50,271 bases of DNA from positions 1 to 50,271 of the forward strand of contig JAUZSF010000028.1 in assembly GCA_030949705.1 (NCBI GenBank), read 5' to 3'. A program made the translations under genes and the position numbers. This document shows, piece after piece, positions 1 to 7,980 of this stretch. A model generated the notes under the pieces. That model searched no databases. It was not told where the DNA came from and saw nothing but the letters and a program-made list of their open reading frames with translations. This stretch comes from Robiginitomaculum sp. GTDB lineage: Bacteria; Pseudomonadota; Alphaproteobacteria; Caulobacterales; Maricaulaceae. Positions within the stretch are counted from its first letter, which is position 1; the number at the start of each line of letters is the position of its first letter.

Positions 1-736
1 TGTAGGCGAAGTCCGCTCTGGTCAGGGCCTCAAAGTTTTCTTTGGTCTGATAGGGTGGCCGATCACCCATAAAGTTCTGATTGATTGGCTCGCCATTGAC
101 ACTGCCACGCGTCGTGAAGGGATAATCTGCTTTCGAGCGATATGTACAGGCATTGGCGGCCCTCTTGGCGGGATCATATTCAGTGTTATGGCATTCGCGA
201 TAGGCAATCACGTCGGCGGTGTGATTGGTGACGATATCCATATAGACTTTTATGCCGCGTTTGTGGGCGGCATCCACAAAGGTGCGCATATCGTCATTGG
301 TGCCAAAATGCGAATCCACCTTGGTAAAATCGGTGATCCAATAACCGTGATAACCAGCAGATTCAGCGCCCGGTGCGCCCTGTACGGCCTTGTTCTGGTA
401 TATTGGTGCCAGCCATATAGCGGTCGCCCCCAGACCCTGAATATAATCCAGGCGCTGCGTAAGGCCTTTCAGATCTCCGCCGTGGAAAAAGCCTTTGTTG
501 GTTGGATCAAAGCCATTGACCAGCCGACCACCTTTCACGCCGCCAGTATCGTTTGCGCGATCCCCGTTTTCAAACCGGTCCGGAAGAAGGAAATAGATCA
601 CTTCATCCTGAGGTAGGCGCTGGGCATAGGGCTTAATGGCTTCCGCGTGAGGGGCCTCGGAAGTTGTGCCATTGCCCAGCGCCGAACAGGATGTCGCACC
701 CAGAGCAAGCGCAATGATGGCGGTGCGGTAAGTCAT
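1..736 (-). CDS. Alpha-amylase family (GH13) lipoprotein, C-terminal part beyond window
   Basis: Secreted glycoside hydrolase expected to cut alpha-1,4-glucans (starch, maltodextrin). About 245 residues are visible. The N-terminus is a signal peptide with a loose lipobox (ATSC, Cys about residue 17), suggesting an outer-membrane or periplasmic lipoprotein. GH13 landmarks are the YFLLPDRFENGD segment near the start of the barrel, GLGATAIWLAPIYQN (strand 2) and MDIVTNHTAD, which is conserved region I (DxVxNH). The catalytic Asp/Glu/Asp regions II-IV lie outside the window. The start at 736 is chosen because a GGAGGG ribosome-binding site sits 8 bases upstream; the ATG at 741 meets a stop after two codons. 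It is divergent from the GH97 gene, and a palindromic operator candidate lies between them. The family is secure; the exact specificity (amylase, neopullulanase, cyclomaltodextrinase) is not. Confidence 0.9.
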   Translation of the reverse strand, partial: MTYRTAIIALALGATSCSALGNGTTSEAPHAEAIKPYAQRLPQDEVIYFLLPDRFENGDRANDTGGVKGGRLVNGFDPTNKGFFHGGDLKGLTQRLDYIQGLGATAIWLAPIYQNKAVQGAPGAESAGYHGYWITDFTKVDSHFGTNDDMRTFVDAAHKRGIKVYMDIVTNHTADVIAYRECHNTEYDPAKRAANACTYRSKADYPFTTRGSVNGEPINQNFMGDRPPYQTKENFEALTRADFAY

Positions 737-741
737 GTCAT

Positions 742-1098
742 TTTCCCTCCAACGACCAATCCAGAAAGGTTGGCAATTATGCTGTCGGCCATAACCGACA
801 TGCTTGTTTTGAGGCAGGTGACACCATATTTGCCAAATTTGCAAGAACATTGATAAAATATTGCATAATAATGCAAAAATAATAAGGAGTTGTGGTGGGG
901 TTGCATGCCTTTGAGAGAGTGGAAAATTATCATAAAAAATATGACGTTATGTGTAAATTTATAACCATGATCCTACGGGTGAAAATCGATAAGGTGTTAA
1001 ATGTCCAAGAAAGATTTCAAAAAACTTGCATTTGAATGAAAAGCTTATCACCATGAAAGTCCGTGCAAGGGGGCCCGCTATTGAATCAGGGGAAGGTT
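742..1098. promoter_or_regulatory. Divergent promoter region of the amylase and GH97 genes
   Basis: This AT-rich 357-bp gap separates two divergent starch-degradation genes and has no convincing ORF. It holds one perfect 16-bp palindrome at 861-876, a 15-bp variant at 830-844 (TTGC-N7-GCAA) and a one-mismatch version at 1026-1041. No strong -35/-10 pair could be assigned by eye. Shared control of both genes is inferred from the layout. Confidence 0.6.
861..876. promoter_or_regulatory. Palindromic operator candidate O1 (LacI-type geometry)
   Basis: TTGCATAATAATGCAA is a perfect inverted repeat: arms TTGCAT/ATGCAA around a 4-bp centre. The same TTGC-N8-GCAA frame recurs at 3265-3280 and 3432-3447, all within the starch locus. 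LacI-family regulators of maltose and starch genes bind 16-bp palindromes with this arm spacing, but these copies lack the usual central CG. The regulator is not in the window. Confidence 0.55.
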
Positions 1099-3207
1099 AT
1101 GAGCCGTTACGAGATGTATGTTCCATGGTTGCGTTCAGCCAATGGTCGCAGTTGGCATGTGGCTATGGTGATGTTCACTCTTGTTTATTCCCTGATGATA
1201 GCGGGTTCCGTTGCGGCCAAAGAGGTGGCTCTTGAATCGCCTGATGGGCAGATTGTACTCAAGGTGGGGGTGGAGCGCGGAGTGCCGCACTATGCGGTCA
1301 CTTATGGCGACAAGCCGGTGCTGATGCCGTCGCGTTTGGGTATGCGATTTAAGCGGGCCGCTCCACTGGATGAGGGCTTGCGTCTTGGCAGGGTAGAGCG
1401 GTCCAGTCTGGACCGGCGCTGGGAGCAACCCTGGGGTGAGCGTCGACACATGCGCGAGCATTATAATGAAATGCTGGTGCATTTTACAGGACCGGCAAAC
1501 AAGGATGGCGTGGTGAATGGCTTTGCCGTGCGCTTTCGGGTATTTAACGACGGGCTGGGCTTTCGTTATGAAATTCCACCGCAAGATGGCCAAACGCATC
1601 TGGAAATTGTCGACGAGTTGACCGAATTTGCCATGGATCCGGCCTCAACCACCTGGTGGATTCCGGCGCGCGGGTGGAACCGTTATGAATATCTTTACAA
1701 GATCACGCCCCTTGCAGAAGTGGGGCGGGCCAATACGCCGATTACCCTAAAAACGCCGGATGGCGTTTATCTCAGCCTGCATGAAGCGGCGCTGGTTGAT
1801 TATGCGGGCATGTCACTGGATCAAAAGCGCCCGGGGTTATTAAAGGCTGATCTGGCGCCCTGGTCCGATGGGGTGCTGGTCAAGGCCGAAGCTCCTTTTC
1901 ATTCGCCATGGCGCACGGTTCAGATTGCGCCAGATGCACCGGGCCTGATCAATTCTGACCTGATCTTGAACCTGAATGAGCCAAACGCGCTGGGCGACGT
2001 GTCCTGGGTGGAGAAGGGCAAGTATGTCGGCATCTGGTGGGGCATGCCATCAAGACCTATACATGGGGGGTCGGGGCCAAAGCATGGGGCCACCACCAAG
2101 AATGCAAAATACTATATGGACTTTGCGGCCAAGAACGGGTTTTCCGGGGTGTTGATCGAAGGCTGGAATGTAGGCTGGGATGGGGATTGGTTTAACAATG
2201 GATCCTTGTTCAGTTTTACCCAGCCCTATCCAGATTTTGATCTTCGTGAAGTTACGGATTATGGGCGTGCCCATGGAGTGCGGCTGATTGGTCACCATGA
2301 AACCTCGGGGGATGTGAGCAATTATGAAGCGCAGATGGAGGATGCTTTCGCGCTTTATGAAAAGCGCGGCATGCGTATCGTCAAAACCGGTTATGTCGCC
2401 GATGGCGGCGGCATTCAGCGCGTGGATGAAAACGGCATACGCCGCTATGAGTGGCATGATGGTCAGTTTATGGTCAATCACCATTTGCGGGTCGTCAAGG
2501 CCGCTGCGCGTCATCTTATCAGCGTTAATGCCCACGAGCCGGTCAAGGATACCGGGCTGCGGCGCACTTATCCCAACTGGATCAGCCGGGAAGGGGCGCG
2601 GGGCCAAGAGTATAATGCCTGGGGCGTGCCGCCAAATTCACCAGAGCATACCGCCATCTTGCCCTTTACGCGTATGCTGGCCGGTCCCATGGACTTTACC
2701 CCCGGTATCTTTGATCTGGATTTTGGCCAAGGACTGGAGGCTGCCACCCGGGTACAAACCACCCTTGCCAAGCAATTGGCGCTCTATGTGGTGATCTACA
2801 GCCCGATCCAGATGGCCGCGGATTTGCCCAAAAACTATGAAAAACGCCCCGGAGCCTTTCAGTTTATCAAGGATGTACCCACTGATTGGGAGGACAGTAT
2901 CGCGCTGGCCGGTGAAATTGGTGATTATGTGGCCATTGCCCGTAAGGCTCGTAATGGGAATGACTGGTATGTTGGCGCTCTGACGGACGAGCAGGCTCGC
3001 ACCGTTGTCTTGCCGACGAATTTCCTGGATGCGCAGACCCGTTATGTGGCACAGATTTATCGCGACGGTCCCCAGGCAGACTGGAAAACCAATCCTTATG
3101 CCATGATTGTCGAGGAGGTTCCGTTGACCAGAGGGCAGCCGTTGCGATTGTGGTTGGCGCCCGGTGGTGGGGCGGCGATTCGAATACATGCCATGGGTTT
3201 GAAATAA
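1099..3207 (+). CDS. GH97 alpha-glucosidase, inverting SusB type
   Basis: Exo-acting alpha-glucosidase releasing glucose from maltooligosaccharides, probably periplasmic. The 702-residue length fits the family. Residue E480 (VNAHE) matches the SusB general acid, and E401 (HHETSG) and E504 (ARGQEY) match the two catalytic-base glutamates. The E480-E504 spacing is exactly as in SusB, while the E401-E480 loop has a 10-residue insertion. G431 in VKTGYV takes the place where retaining GH97 enzymes carry a nucleophilic Asp, so an inverting mechanism is predicted. The N-terminus is long and basic, followed by a hydrophobic stretch ending near SVAA, a plausible signal peptide. The ATG at 1099 is preferred over the GTG at 1063 because a GGGGAAGG site lies just upstream. 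It is followed by the TonB-dependent receptor and shares operator candidates with it. Confidence 0.93.
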   Translation: MSRYEMYVPWLRSANGRSWHVAMVMFTLVYSLMIAGSVAAKEVALESPDGQIVLKVGVERGVPHYAVTYGDKPVLMPSRLGMRFKRAAPLDEGLRLGRVERSSLDRRWEQPWGERRHMREHYNEMLVHFTGPANKDGVVNGFAVRFRVFNDGLGFRYEIPPQDGQTHLEIVDELTEFAMDPASTTWWIPARGWNRYEYLYKITPLAEVGRANTPITLKTPDGVYLSLHEAALVDYAGMSLDQKRPGLLKADLAPWSDGVLVKAEAPFHSPWRTVQIAPDAPGLINSDLILNLNEPNALGDVSWVEKGKYVGIWWGMPSRPIHGGSGPKHGATTKNAKYYMDFAAKNGFSGVLIEGWNVGWDGDWFNNGSLFSFTQPYPDFDLREVTDYGRAHGVRLIGHHETSGDVSNYEAQMEDAFALYEKRGMRIVKTGYVADGGGIQRVDENGIRRYEWHDGQFMVNHHLRVVKAAARHLISVNAHEPVKDTGLRRTYPNWISREGARGQEYNAWGVPPNSPEHTAILPFTRMLAGPMDFTPGIFDLDFGQGLEAATRVQTTLAKQLALYVVIYSPIQMAADLPKNYEKRPGAFQFIKDVPTDWEDSIALAGEIGDYVAIARKARNGNDWYVGALTDEQARTVVLPTNFLDAQTRYVAQIYRDGPQADWKTNPYAMIVEEVPLTRGQPLRLWLAPGGGAAIRIHAMGLK

Positions 3208-3264
3208 CTCGCTCTGGGGGTGTCTGCGAATTGATAACGCTATAATTGCATGATTTGCGTTTAT

Positions 3265-3280
3265 TTGCATAATATTGCAA
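3265..3280. promoter_or_regulatory. Palindromic operator candidate O2
   Basis: TTGCATAATATTGCAA differs from the site at 861-876 at a single base (AATAA versus AATAT in the centre), giving arms TTGCA(A/T)...TTGCAA. It lies 58 bp after the GH97 stop and about 225 bp before the receptor start. Confidence 0.55.
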
Positions 3281-3431
3281 ATAAATCTCATGGAGATCAC
3301 GGTGCCTGCGCGCATTCCATAAATTCATTAAAATACAAACAGGTATGCCAATATTTGATGAGTCATTAAGTGCGGTATCATGCTAAAAATATCACACATA
3401 TAAAAATAATTTACGACATAACTTGTAAAGT

Positions 3432-3447
3432 TTGCACGATTTTGCAA
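3432..3447. promoter_or_regulatory. Palindromic operator candidate O3
   Basis: TTGCACGATTTTGCAA keeps the TTGC-N8-GCAA frame with a less symmetric centre. It lies 56 bp upstream of the receptor ATG, the usual position for a repressor site. Confidence 0.5.
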
Positions 3448-3503
3448 TGATCATGAAGAGCTCTCGTGAAAAACGGTGAGATAGACACGTCTGGGAGGAC
3501 AGG

Positions 3504-6278
3504 ATGAAATCGAATTTTGGGCTGCAAAAGTCGCGGCTATTAGGTAGTGTTGCCACAGGGGTCGCGCTTTTGCTGGCGGTTTCTAACAGCGCACAGGCGC
3601 AGGAAGAGGCTAAAACCGAAGACGAAGTGATCGTTACCGGTTTTCGTAATTCGCTGGCTTCATCAATTAAGACCAAGCGGGACGAAAAATCGATCGTCGA
3701 AGTGGTGACCGCCGAGGATATTGGTAAGCTCCCGGATGTATCCATTGCTGAATCGCTGGCCCGTTTGCCAGGTTTGACCACCCAGCGCCTGGATGGTCGC
3801 GCACAGGTGCTTTCCATCCGTGGGCTGGGCCCGGATCTTTCCACCGCCCTGTTGAATGGGCGTGAACAGGTCTCGACCAGCGATAACCGCGGCGTAGAAT
3901 TTGATCAGTACCCGGCCGAGCTTTTGGCCAGTGCGGTGGTTTACAAAACGCCTTATGCAGGCCTGATCGGTCAGGGGCTGGCCGGCACCGTGGATCTGCG
4001 TACCATTCGCCCGCTGGATCACAAGGACCGCATTCTTTCGGCCAATGCCCGTTATGAATATAATAATCGCAAGTCTTTGAACCCAGATAACAGCCGTACC
4101 GGTGGTCGGTTCAGTGCCACTTATGTGGATCAGTTTGCCAATGATACGGTTGGTATTGCGTTGGGGGCAGCTTATCAGAATACGCCAACCCAGATCGAAC
4201 GGTTTAATGCCTGGGGCTATCCAACCGAAAGCACCGGCAATCTGATTGTTGGTGGTGCCAAGCCCTTTGTGGAAACCAGCAAGCTGGAACGCTATGGCTT
4301 GATCGGTACGCTGGAATATGAACCCAATGATAATGCCAGTTCTTCGGTTGATCTCTATTATTCAAACTTTGATGAGAATCAGCGTTTGCGCGGCATCGAA
4401 TTTCCGCTGCAATGGTCCGCAGCTCAATTGCGTCCCGGTTTTTCCACGGCTAATGGCCTGGTGACCGAAGGGGTGTTTGATGGTGTGGTTGGCGTTATGC
4501 GTAACGACATCAATATCCGCAATGCCGAGCTGTTCGGCGCGGCCTGGAACGGCAAATACCGGTTTAATGAAAGTTGGTCGATCGAGGGGGATATCAGTTA
4601 TTCCCGTGCGGATCGCAAAGACCAATTGATCGAGTCTTATTCCGGTACTGGTTATGCCCAGTCCGGCCCCAAAGACAGCCTTGGCTTTGCGCTGGGCCCC
4701 GATGGGCGGACCTTCTTTAACCCGTCCCTGAATTATGCAGACCCTAATCTTTTCGTCTTGACGGACCCACAGGGGTGGGGCGCTGGTAATACAGACCCCA
4801 ATACGGGCAATCCGCTGGTCCAGGCCGGGTTTATCAACTCGCCCAACACCAAGGATGAGCTGACGCATTTGCGCGCCAGTGTACAGCGGGACTTTAAGGC
4901 CGGCATTTTCAGCGACGTTGAAGTTGGCGTCGATTATGGCCACCGCACCAAACAAAGGGCCATCGGCCAGCAATTCCTGACACTGCCCGGCGGTGCCACG
5001 GAAGCAGCGATTCCACAAGAGGCGCTATTATCCACCAATACCGGTCTTGGTTTCCTGGGGATTCCCGAGCAGGTCACTTATGATCCGTTGGTTCTGTTGA
5101 ACAGCAATTTCTATGTCCCCGTGGATGTTTCCCTGTCTTCCTTTGCGGTGCCTCAGGGCTTTGATGTGAAGGAAAATGTTTTCCTCGGCTATATCCGGGG
5201 CAATATTGACAGTCAGGTTGGCAATATTCCGGTCAGCGGTAATGTTGGCTTGCAGGTGGTGTATACGGATCAGAGCTCAAACGGTTCCGGTGTGCAGCCG
5301 CCCAATGCGGCCGCTGGGGTGCTCAATCCAGAGCTGGTTCCCTTCAGCGACGGGGCAACCTATACGGACTTCCTGCCCAGCTTGAACCTGATCTTTGATC
5401 TGGACGATAATACTCTGTTCCGTCTGGGCACGGCTCGGACATTGGCCCGCGCCCGTATGGATCAGTTGAATGCCAGTCGTTCACTGAGCACCAATTTTAC
5501 TCGCCTGACATCACCGGATCCTAACCAGGGCTTCTTTGGTGCCTCGGGTGGTAATGCAAAGTTGAAACCCACCATTTCAAATTCCGTGGATGCCTCACTT
5601 GAACATTATTTTGGCAATGGTGCCGGCTATATCTCGGTGGCGGGGTTCTATAAGGACTTTGAACGCTTTGTGAATCCCAATGATGCGGTACTGGCGGACT
5701 TCTCTGCCTTTATCGACAGCTCCTTGACCACCGCCCAACAGGCCCAGCTGGGCACGCCATTGGGGATTGTTTCTGGTCCATCCAATCGCGGTAAAGGGAC
5801 CCTGAAAGGGGTTGAGGTATCCCTCTCGGTGCCGTTGGATCTCGTTGCCCCTGCGCTGGACGGCTTTGGTTTCCTGACCAGTGGTTCCTATACGGACAGC
5901 TCGGTCAAACTGGGAGATTCAACAACGCCGGTTACGGTTCCCGGCCTGTCAAAATGGGTAGTGAACTCGACCGTTTATTATGAAAAAGGCGGTTATCAGG
6001 CGCGGATCAGTCATCGTTACCGGGCCAAATTCCTGGCCGAAGTTTCCGGGATCAGTGCCACGCGCGTATTGCGTTCAGGTAAATCGGAATCCATCTTTGA
6101 TGCGCAAATCGGCTATGCCTTCAAAGAAGGGTCGTTGGAGGGGCTGACCATTGTTCTGCAGGCCAACAATATTTCTAACGAACCATTTGTAACCTATCAG
6201 AACCCGGACCCACGTCAGGTGATCGATCATCAGTCCTTTGGGCGATCCTTCCTCTTTGGCGCGTCCTACACCTACTAG
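3504..6278 (+). CDS. TonB-dependent outer-membrane receptor, maltodextrin type
   Basis: Outer-membrane active transporter, expected to import maltooligosaccharides released by the neighbouring amylase, powered by TonB/ExbBD. It has 924 residues. The signal peptide ends near AQA (residue 33) and is followed by a TonB-box-like DEVIVTGFR. The plug domain runs to about residue 160 (IVEVVTAEDIGKLPDVSIAE, then RGLGPD and LLNGRE). A 22-strand barrel is expected after it, and the protein ends in an aromatic residue (SYTY), the usual C-terminal beta-signal. The plug resembles the Caulobacter/Xanthomonas carbohydrate TBDR class. The GGGAGG ribosome-binding site supports the ATG at 3504. It is followed by a strong terminator, so the halogenase downstream is probably transcribed separately or by read-through. 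Substrate is inferred from context only. Confidence 0.92.
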   Translation: MKSNFGLQKSRLLGSVATGVALLLAVSNSAQAQEEAKTEDEVIVTGFRNSLASSIKTKRDEKSIVEVVTAEDIGKLPDVSIAESLARLPGLTTQRLDGRAQVLSIRGLGPDLSTALLNGREQVSTSDNRGVEFDQYPAELLASAVVYKTPYAGLIGQGLAGTVDLRTIRPLDHKDRILSANARYEYNNRKSLNPDNSRTGGRFSATYVDQFANDTVGIALGAAYQNTPTQIERFNAWGYPTESTGNLIVGGAKPFVETSKLERYGLIGTLEYEPNDNASSSVDLYYSNFDENQRLRGIEFPLQWSAAQLRPGFSTANGLVTEGVFDGVVGVMRNDINIRNAELFGAAWNGKYRFNESWSIEGDISYSRADRKDQLIESYSGTGYAQSGPKDSLGFALGPDGRTFFNPSLNYADPNLFVLTDPQGWGAGNTDPNTGNPLVQAGFINSPNTKDELTHLRASVQRDFKAGIFSDVEVGVDYGHRTKQRAIGQQFLTLPGGATEAAIPQEALLSTNTGLGFLGIPEQVTYDPLVLLNSNFYVPVDVSLSSFAVPQGFDVKENVFLGYIRGNIDSQVGNIPVSGNVGLQVVYTDQSSNGSGVQPPNAAAGVLNPELVPFSDGATYTDFLPSLNLIFDLDDNTLFRLGTARTLARARMDQLNASRSLSTNFTRLTSPDPNQGFFGASGGNAKLKPTISNSVDASLEHYFGNGAGYISVAGFYKDFERFVNPNDAVLADFSAFIDSSLTTAQQAQLGTPLGIVSGPSNRGKGTLKGVEVSLSVPLDLVAPALDGFGFLTSGSYTDSSVKLGDSTTPVTVPGLSKWVVNSTVYYEKGGYQARISHRYRAKFLAEVSGISATRVLRSGKSESIFDAQIGYAFKEGSLEGLTIVLQANNISNEPFVTYQNPDPRQVIDHQSFGRSFLFGASYTY

Positions 6279-6307
6279 GGTTTGTTCGTGCGCGAGCAAA
6301 CAGAGGG

Positions 6308-6338
6308 ACCCCGCCAGTATCATGCTGGCGGGGTTTTT
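6308..6338 (+). terminator. Rho-independent terminator after the TonB-dependent receptor
   Basis: A 10-bp perfect stem (6308-6317 pairs with 6325-6334, GC-rich) with a 7-base loop is followed by five T. It starts 30 bp after the receptor stop. A smaller imperfect hairpin (GTTTGTTCG / CGAGCAAAC) precedes it at about 6281-6302. Confidence 0.9.
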
Positions 6339-6400
6339 ACTTTGTGGCAGTAAGAAACGGTCTGTGATAATGCCGTTTCAGACACAGACCGGAGGCATGA

Positions 6401-7918
6401 ATGACAAACGCACCGATAAAACAGGTCGTCATTGTCGGTGGGGGTACGGCGGGGTGGATGAGCGCCGCGGTGCTGGCCCGGGCCTTTGGTCCAAATTTGC
6501 GCATTTGCCTGATTGAATCCGAGGCTATTGGCCGTATCGGGGTTGGCGAAGCCACCATCCCACAGATCCATAATATCAACAGATTTCTGGGCTTTGATGA
6601 GGATGATTTTATCCGCCATACCCAGGCCAGTTTTAAACTAGGCATACAATTTGATGGCTGGAAGCAGCCGGGCGAGCGCTATCTGCATGCTTTTGGCGAT
6701 CTTGGCATGCCTTTGGGGCTGACCCCCTTTCATCATTATTGGCTGCGGGCCCGGGCTAATGGCAGCGATACTTCCTTATGGGATTATTCTCTGAATGCTC
6801 AGGCCGCAAAGAAAAATCGCTTTGCCCGTCTGGACCATGTGGGGCAATCCCGGCTGGGCGGCATCAAATATGCCTTTCATTTTGATGCCAATCTTTATGC
6901 CATTTATTTGCGCAACTGGGCCGAGGCCCAGGGGGTGCAGCGCCTTGAGGGAAAGGTGGTTGATGTAGAGCTGAACGGTGAAGATGGCTTCATTCAGTCG
7001 GTAAAGATGGAGGATGGCACCCAAATCGCCGGTGATTTATTTATCGATTGCTCAGGCTTTCGGGCTTTGCTGATCGAGGGTGCACTGGGCGTTGGCTATG
7101 TGGACTGGTCTCACTGGTTGCCATGTGATCGGGCCCAGGCGGTACCGTGCAAACGAACATCGCCCATGCGCCCTTATACCCAATCCATGGCCCGAAAAGC
7201 AGGGTGGCAGTGGCGTATTCCGTTGCAACACCGTACTGGCAATGGGCATGTCTATTGCAGTGCGCATATGAGTGATGACGAAGCGGTCTCTATTTTGATG
7301 CAAGGCCTGGAGAGTGAGGCTTTGGACGAGCCGCGTTTGGTGAAATTCACCACCGGGCGGCGGGAAAAATTCTGGCATAAAAACTGTGTCGCCATCGGGT
7401 TATCCAGTGGGTTTATGGAACCGTTGGAATCTACCAGCATTCACTTGTTTCAATCCAGTGTCAGTCGCCTGTTGGCCATGTTCCCGGACCAGCATTTTGA
7501 TCCCGCTCTGATCGATGAATATAACCGCCAGACCGTGTTTGAATTTGAACGCATCCGCGATTTCATTATTCTGCATTATGCTGCCAATGGGCGAAAAGGC
7601 GAAGCCTTCTGGGATGCCTGCCGCCATATGGAAATCCCCGACACCTTAATTCGCAAGATGGAATTATTTCGCCAGTCCGGGCGCATTTTTCGGGAACACG
7701 AGGAATTATTTACCGAAACCGGCTGGTTACAGGTGCTGGTGGGGCAGGGCGTATTGCCCACCTCCTATCATCACCTTGCCGATGGGCTGAGCAAAGAAGA
7801 GCTGGCCGAGTTTCTAGGCAATCTGAATACCCTGATCACCCGTGCCGTCGATGCCATGCCCGATCATGAAAGCTTCATTGCCCGCCAGTGTGCGGCGCCG
7901 AACAATTTCGGGCAATAA
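6401..7918 (+). CDS. Flavin-dependent tryptophan-halogenase family protein
   Basis: Member of the FADH2-dependent halogenase family (PF04820), 505 residues. The dinucleotide-binding motif GGGTAGW is at residues 13-19, the halogenase signature GWQWRIP at 268-274, the catalytic lysine is K79 (SFKLG; the same number as in PrnA) and the active-site glutamate is E343 in MEPLEST (PrnA E346). The chemistry is therefore likely intact: HOCl or HOBr made at the flavin is passed to Lys79. Such genes commonly sit beside TonB-dependent receptors in Caulobacterales, Xanthomonas and marine bacteria (BrvH is one example), and their natural substrates are mostly unknown. A flavin reductase is not encoded nearby. 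The in-frame ATG at 6401 follows GGAGG; the ATG at 6397 is in another frame. An IS6 element begins 62 bp downstream, so further partner genes may have been lost. Confidence 0.9.
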   Translation: MTNAPIKQVVIVGGGTAGWMSAAVLARAFGPNLRICLIESEAIGRIGVGEATIPQIHNINRFLGFDEDDFIRHTQASFKLGIQFDGWKQPGERYLHAFGDLGMPLGLTPFHHYWLRARANGSDTSLWDYSLNAQAAKKNRFARLDHVGQSRLGGIKYAFHFDANLYAIYLRNWAEAQGVQRLEGKVVDVELNGEDGFIQSVKMEDGTQIAGDLFIDCSGFRALLIEGALGVGYVDWSHWLPCDRAQAVPCKRTSPMRPYTQSMARKAGWQWRIPLQHRTGNGHVYCSAHMSDDEAVSILMQGLESEALDEPRLVKFTTGRREKFWHKNCVAIGLSSGFMEPLESTSIHLFQSSVSRLLAMFPDQHFDPALIDEYNRQTVFEFERIRDFIILHYAANGRKGEAFWDACRHMEIPDTLIRKMELFRQSGRIFREHEELFTETGWLQVLVGQGVLPTSYHHLADGLSKEELAEFLGNLNTLITRAVDAMPDHESFIARQCAAPNNFGQ

Positions 7919-7980
7919 AATCGCTATGGCTGGGATGGCGCCCGCCGCTTCCCCAATAACCCGGTGCAGGCCCGCCAGCA
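7919..7980 (+). other. Unassigned remnant between halogenase and IS element
   Basis: This 62-bp segment immediately follows the halogenase stop. In the same frame it would read NRYGWDGARRFPNNPVQ and onward without a stop up to the IS end, which looks protein-like. It has no start codon and could be the tail of a gene lost when the IS arrived, or chance. Confidence 0.2.

Larger units (their letters stand above)
3208..3503 (+). promoter_or_regulatory. Promoter/leader region of the TonB-dependent receptor
   Basis: This AT-rich gap between GH97 and the receptor gene has no credible ORF. It contains two palindromes of the TTGC-N8-GCAA type, at 3265-3280 and 3432-3447, and a one-mismatch copy at 3255-3270 overlapping the first. 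A GGGAGG ribosome-binding site precedes the ATG at 3504. The second palindrome ends 56 bp before the start codon, where a repressor would overlap a promoter or early transcript. Confidence 0.55.

Noticed and set aside
188..616. Long plus-strand ORF inside the amylase gene
   Set aside because: It is a shadow of the minus-strand GH13 gene, whose translation carries clear family motifs.
1026..1235. ORF starting at ATG 1053 region upstream of GH97
   Set aside because: It has another frame, no ribosome-binding site and no family features; the GH97 start at 1099 explains the region.
6281..6302. Second terminator directly after the receptor stop
   Set aside because: The hairpin has a wobble pair and no T run; the strong terminator at 6308-6338 suffices.
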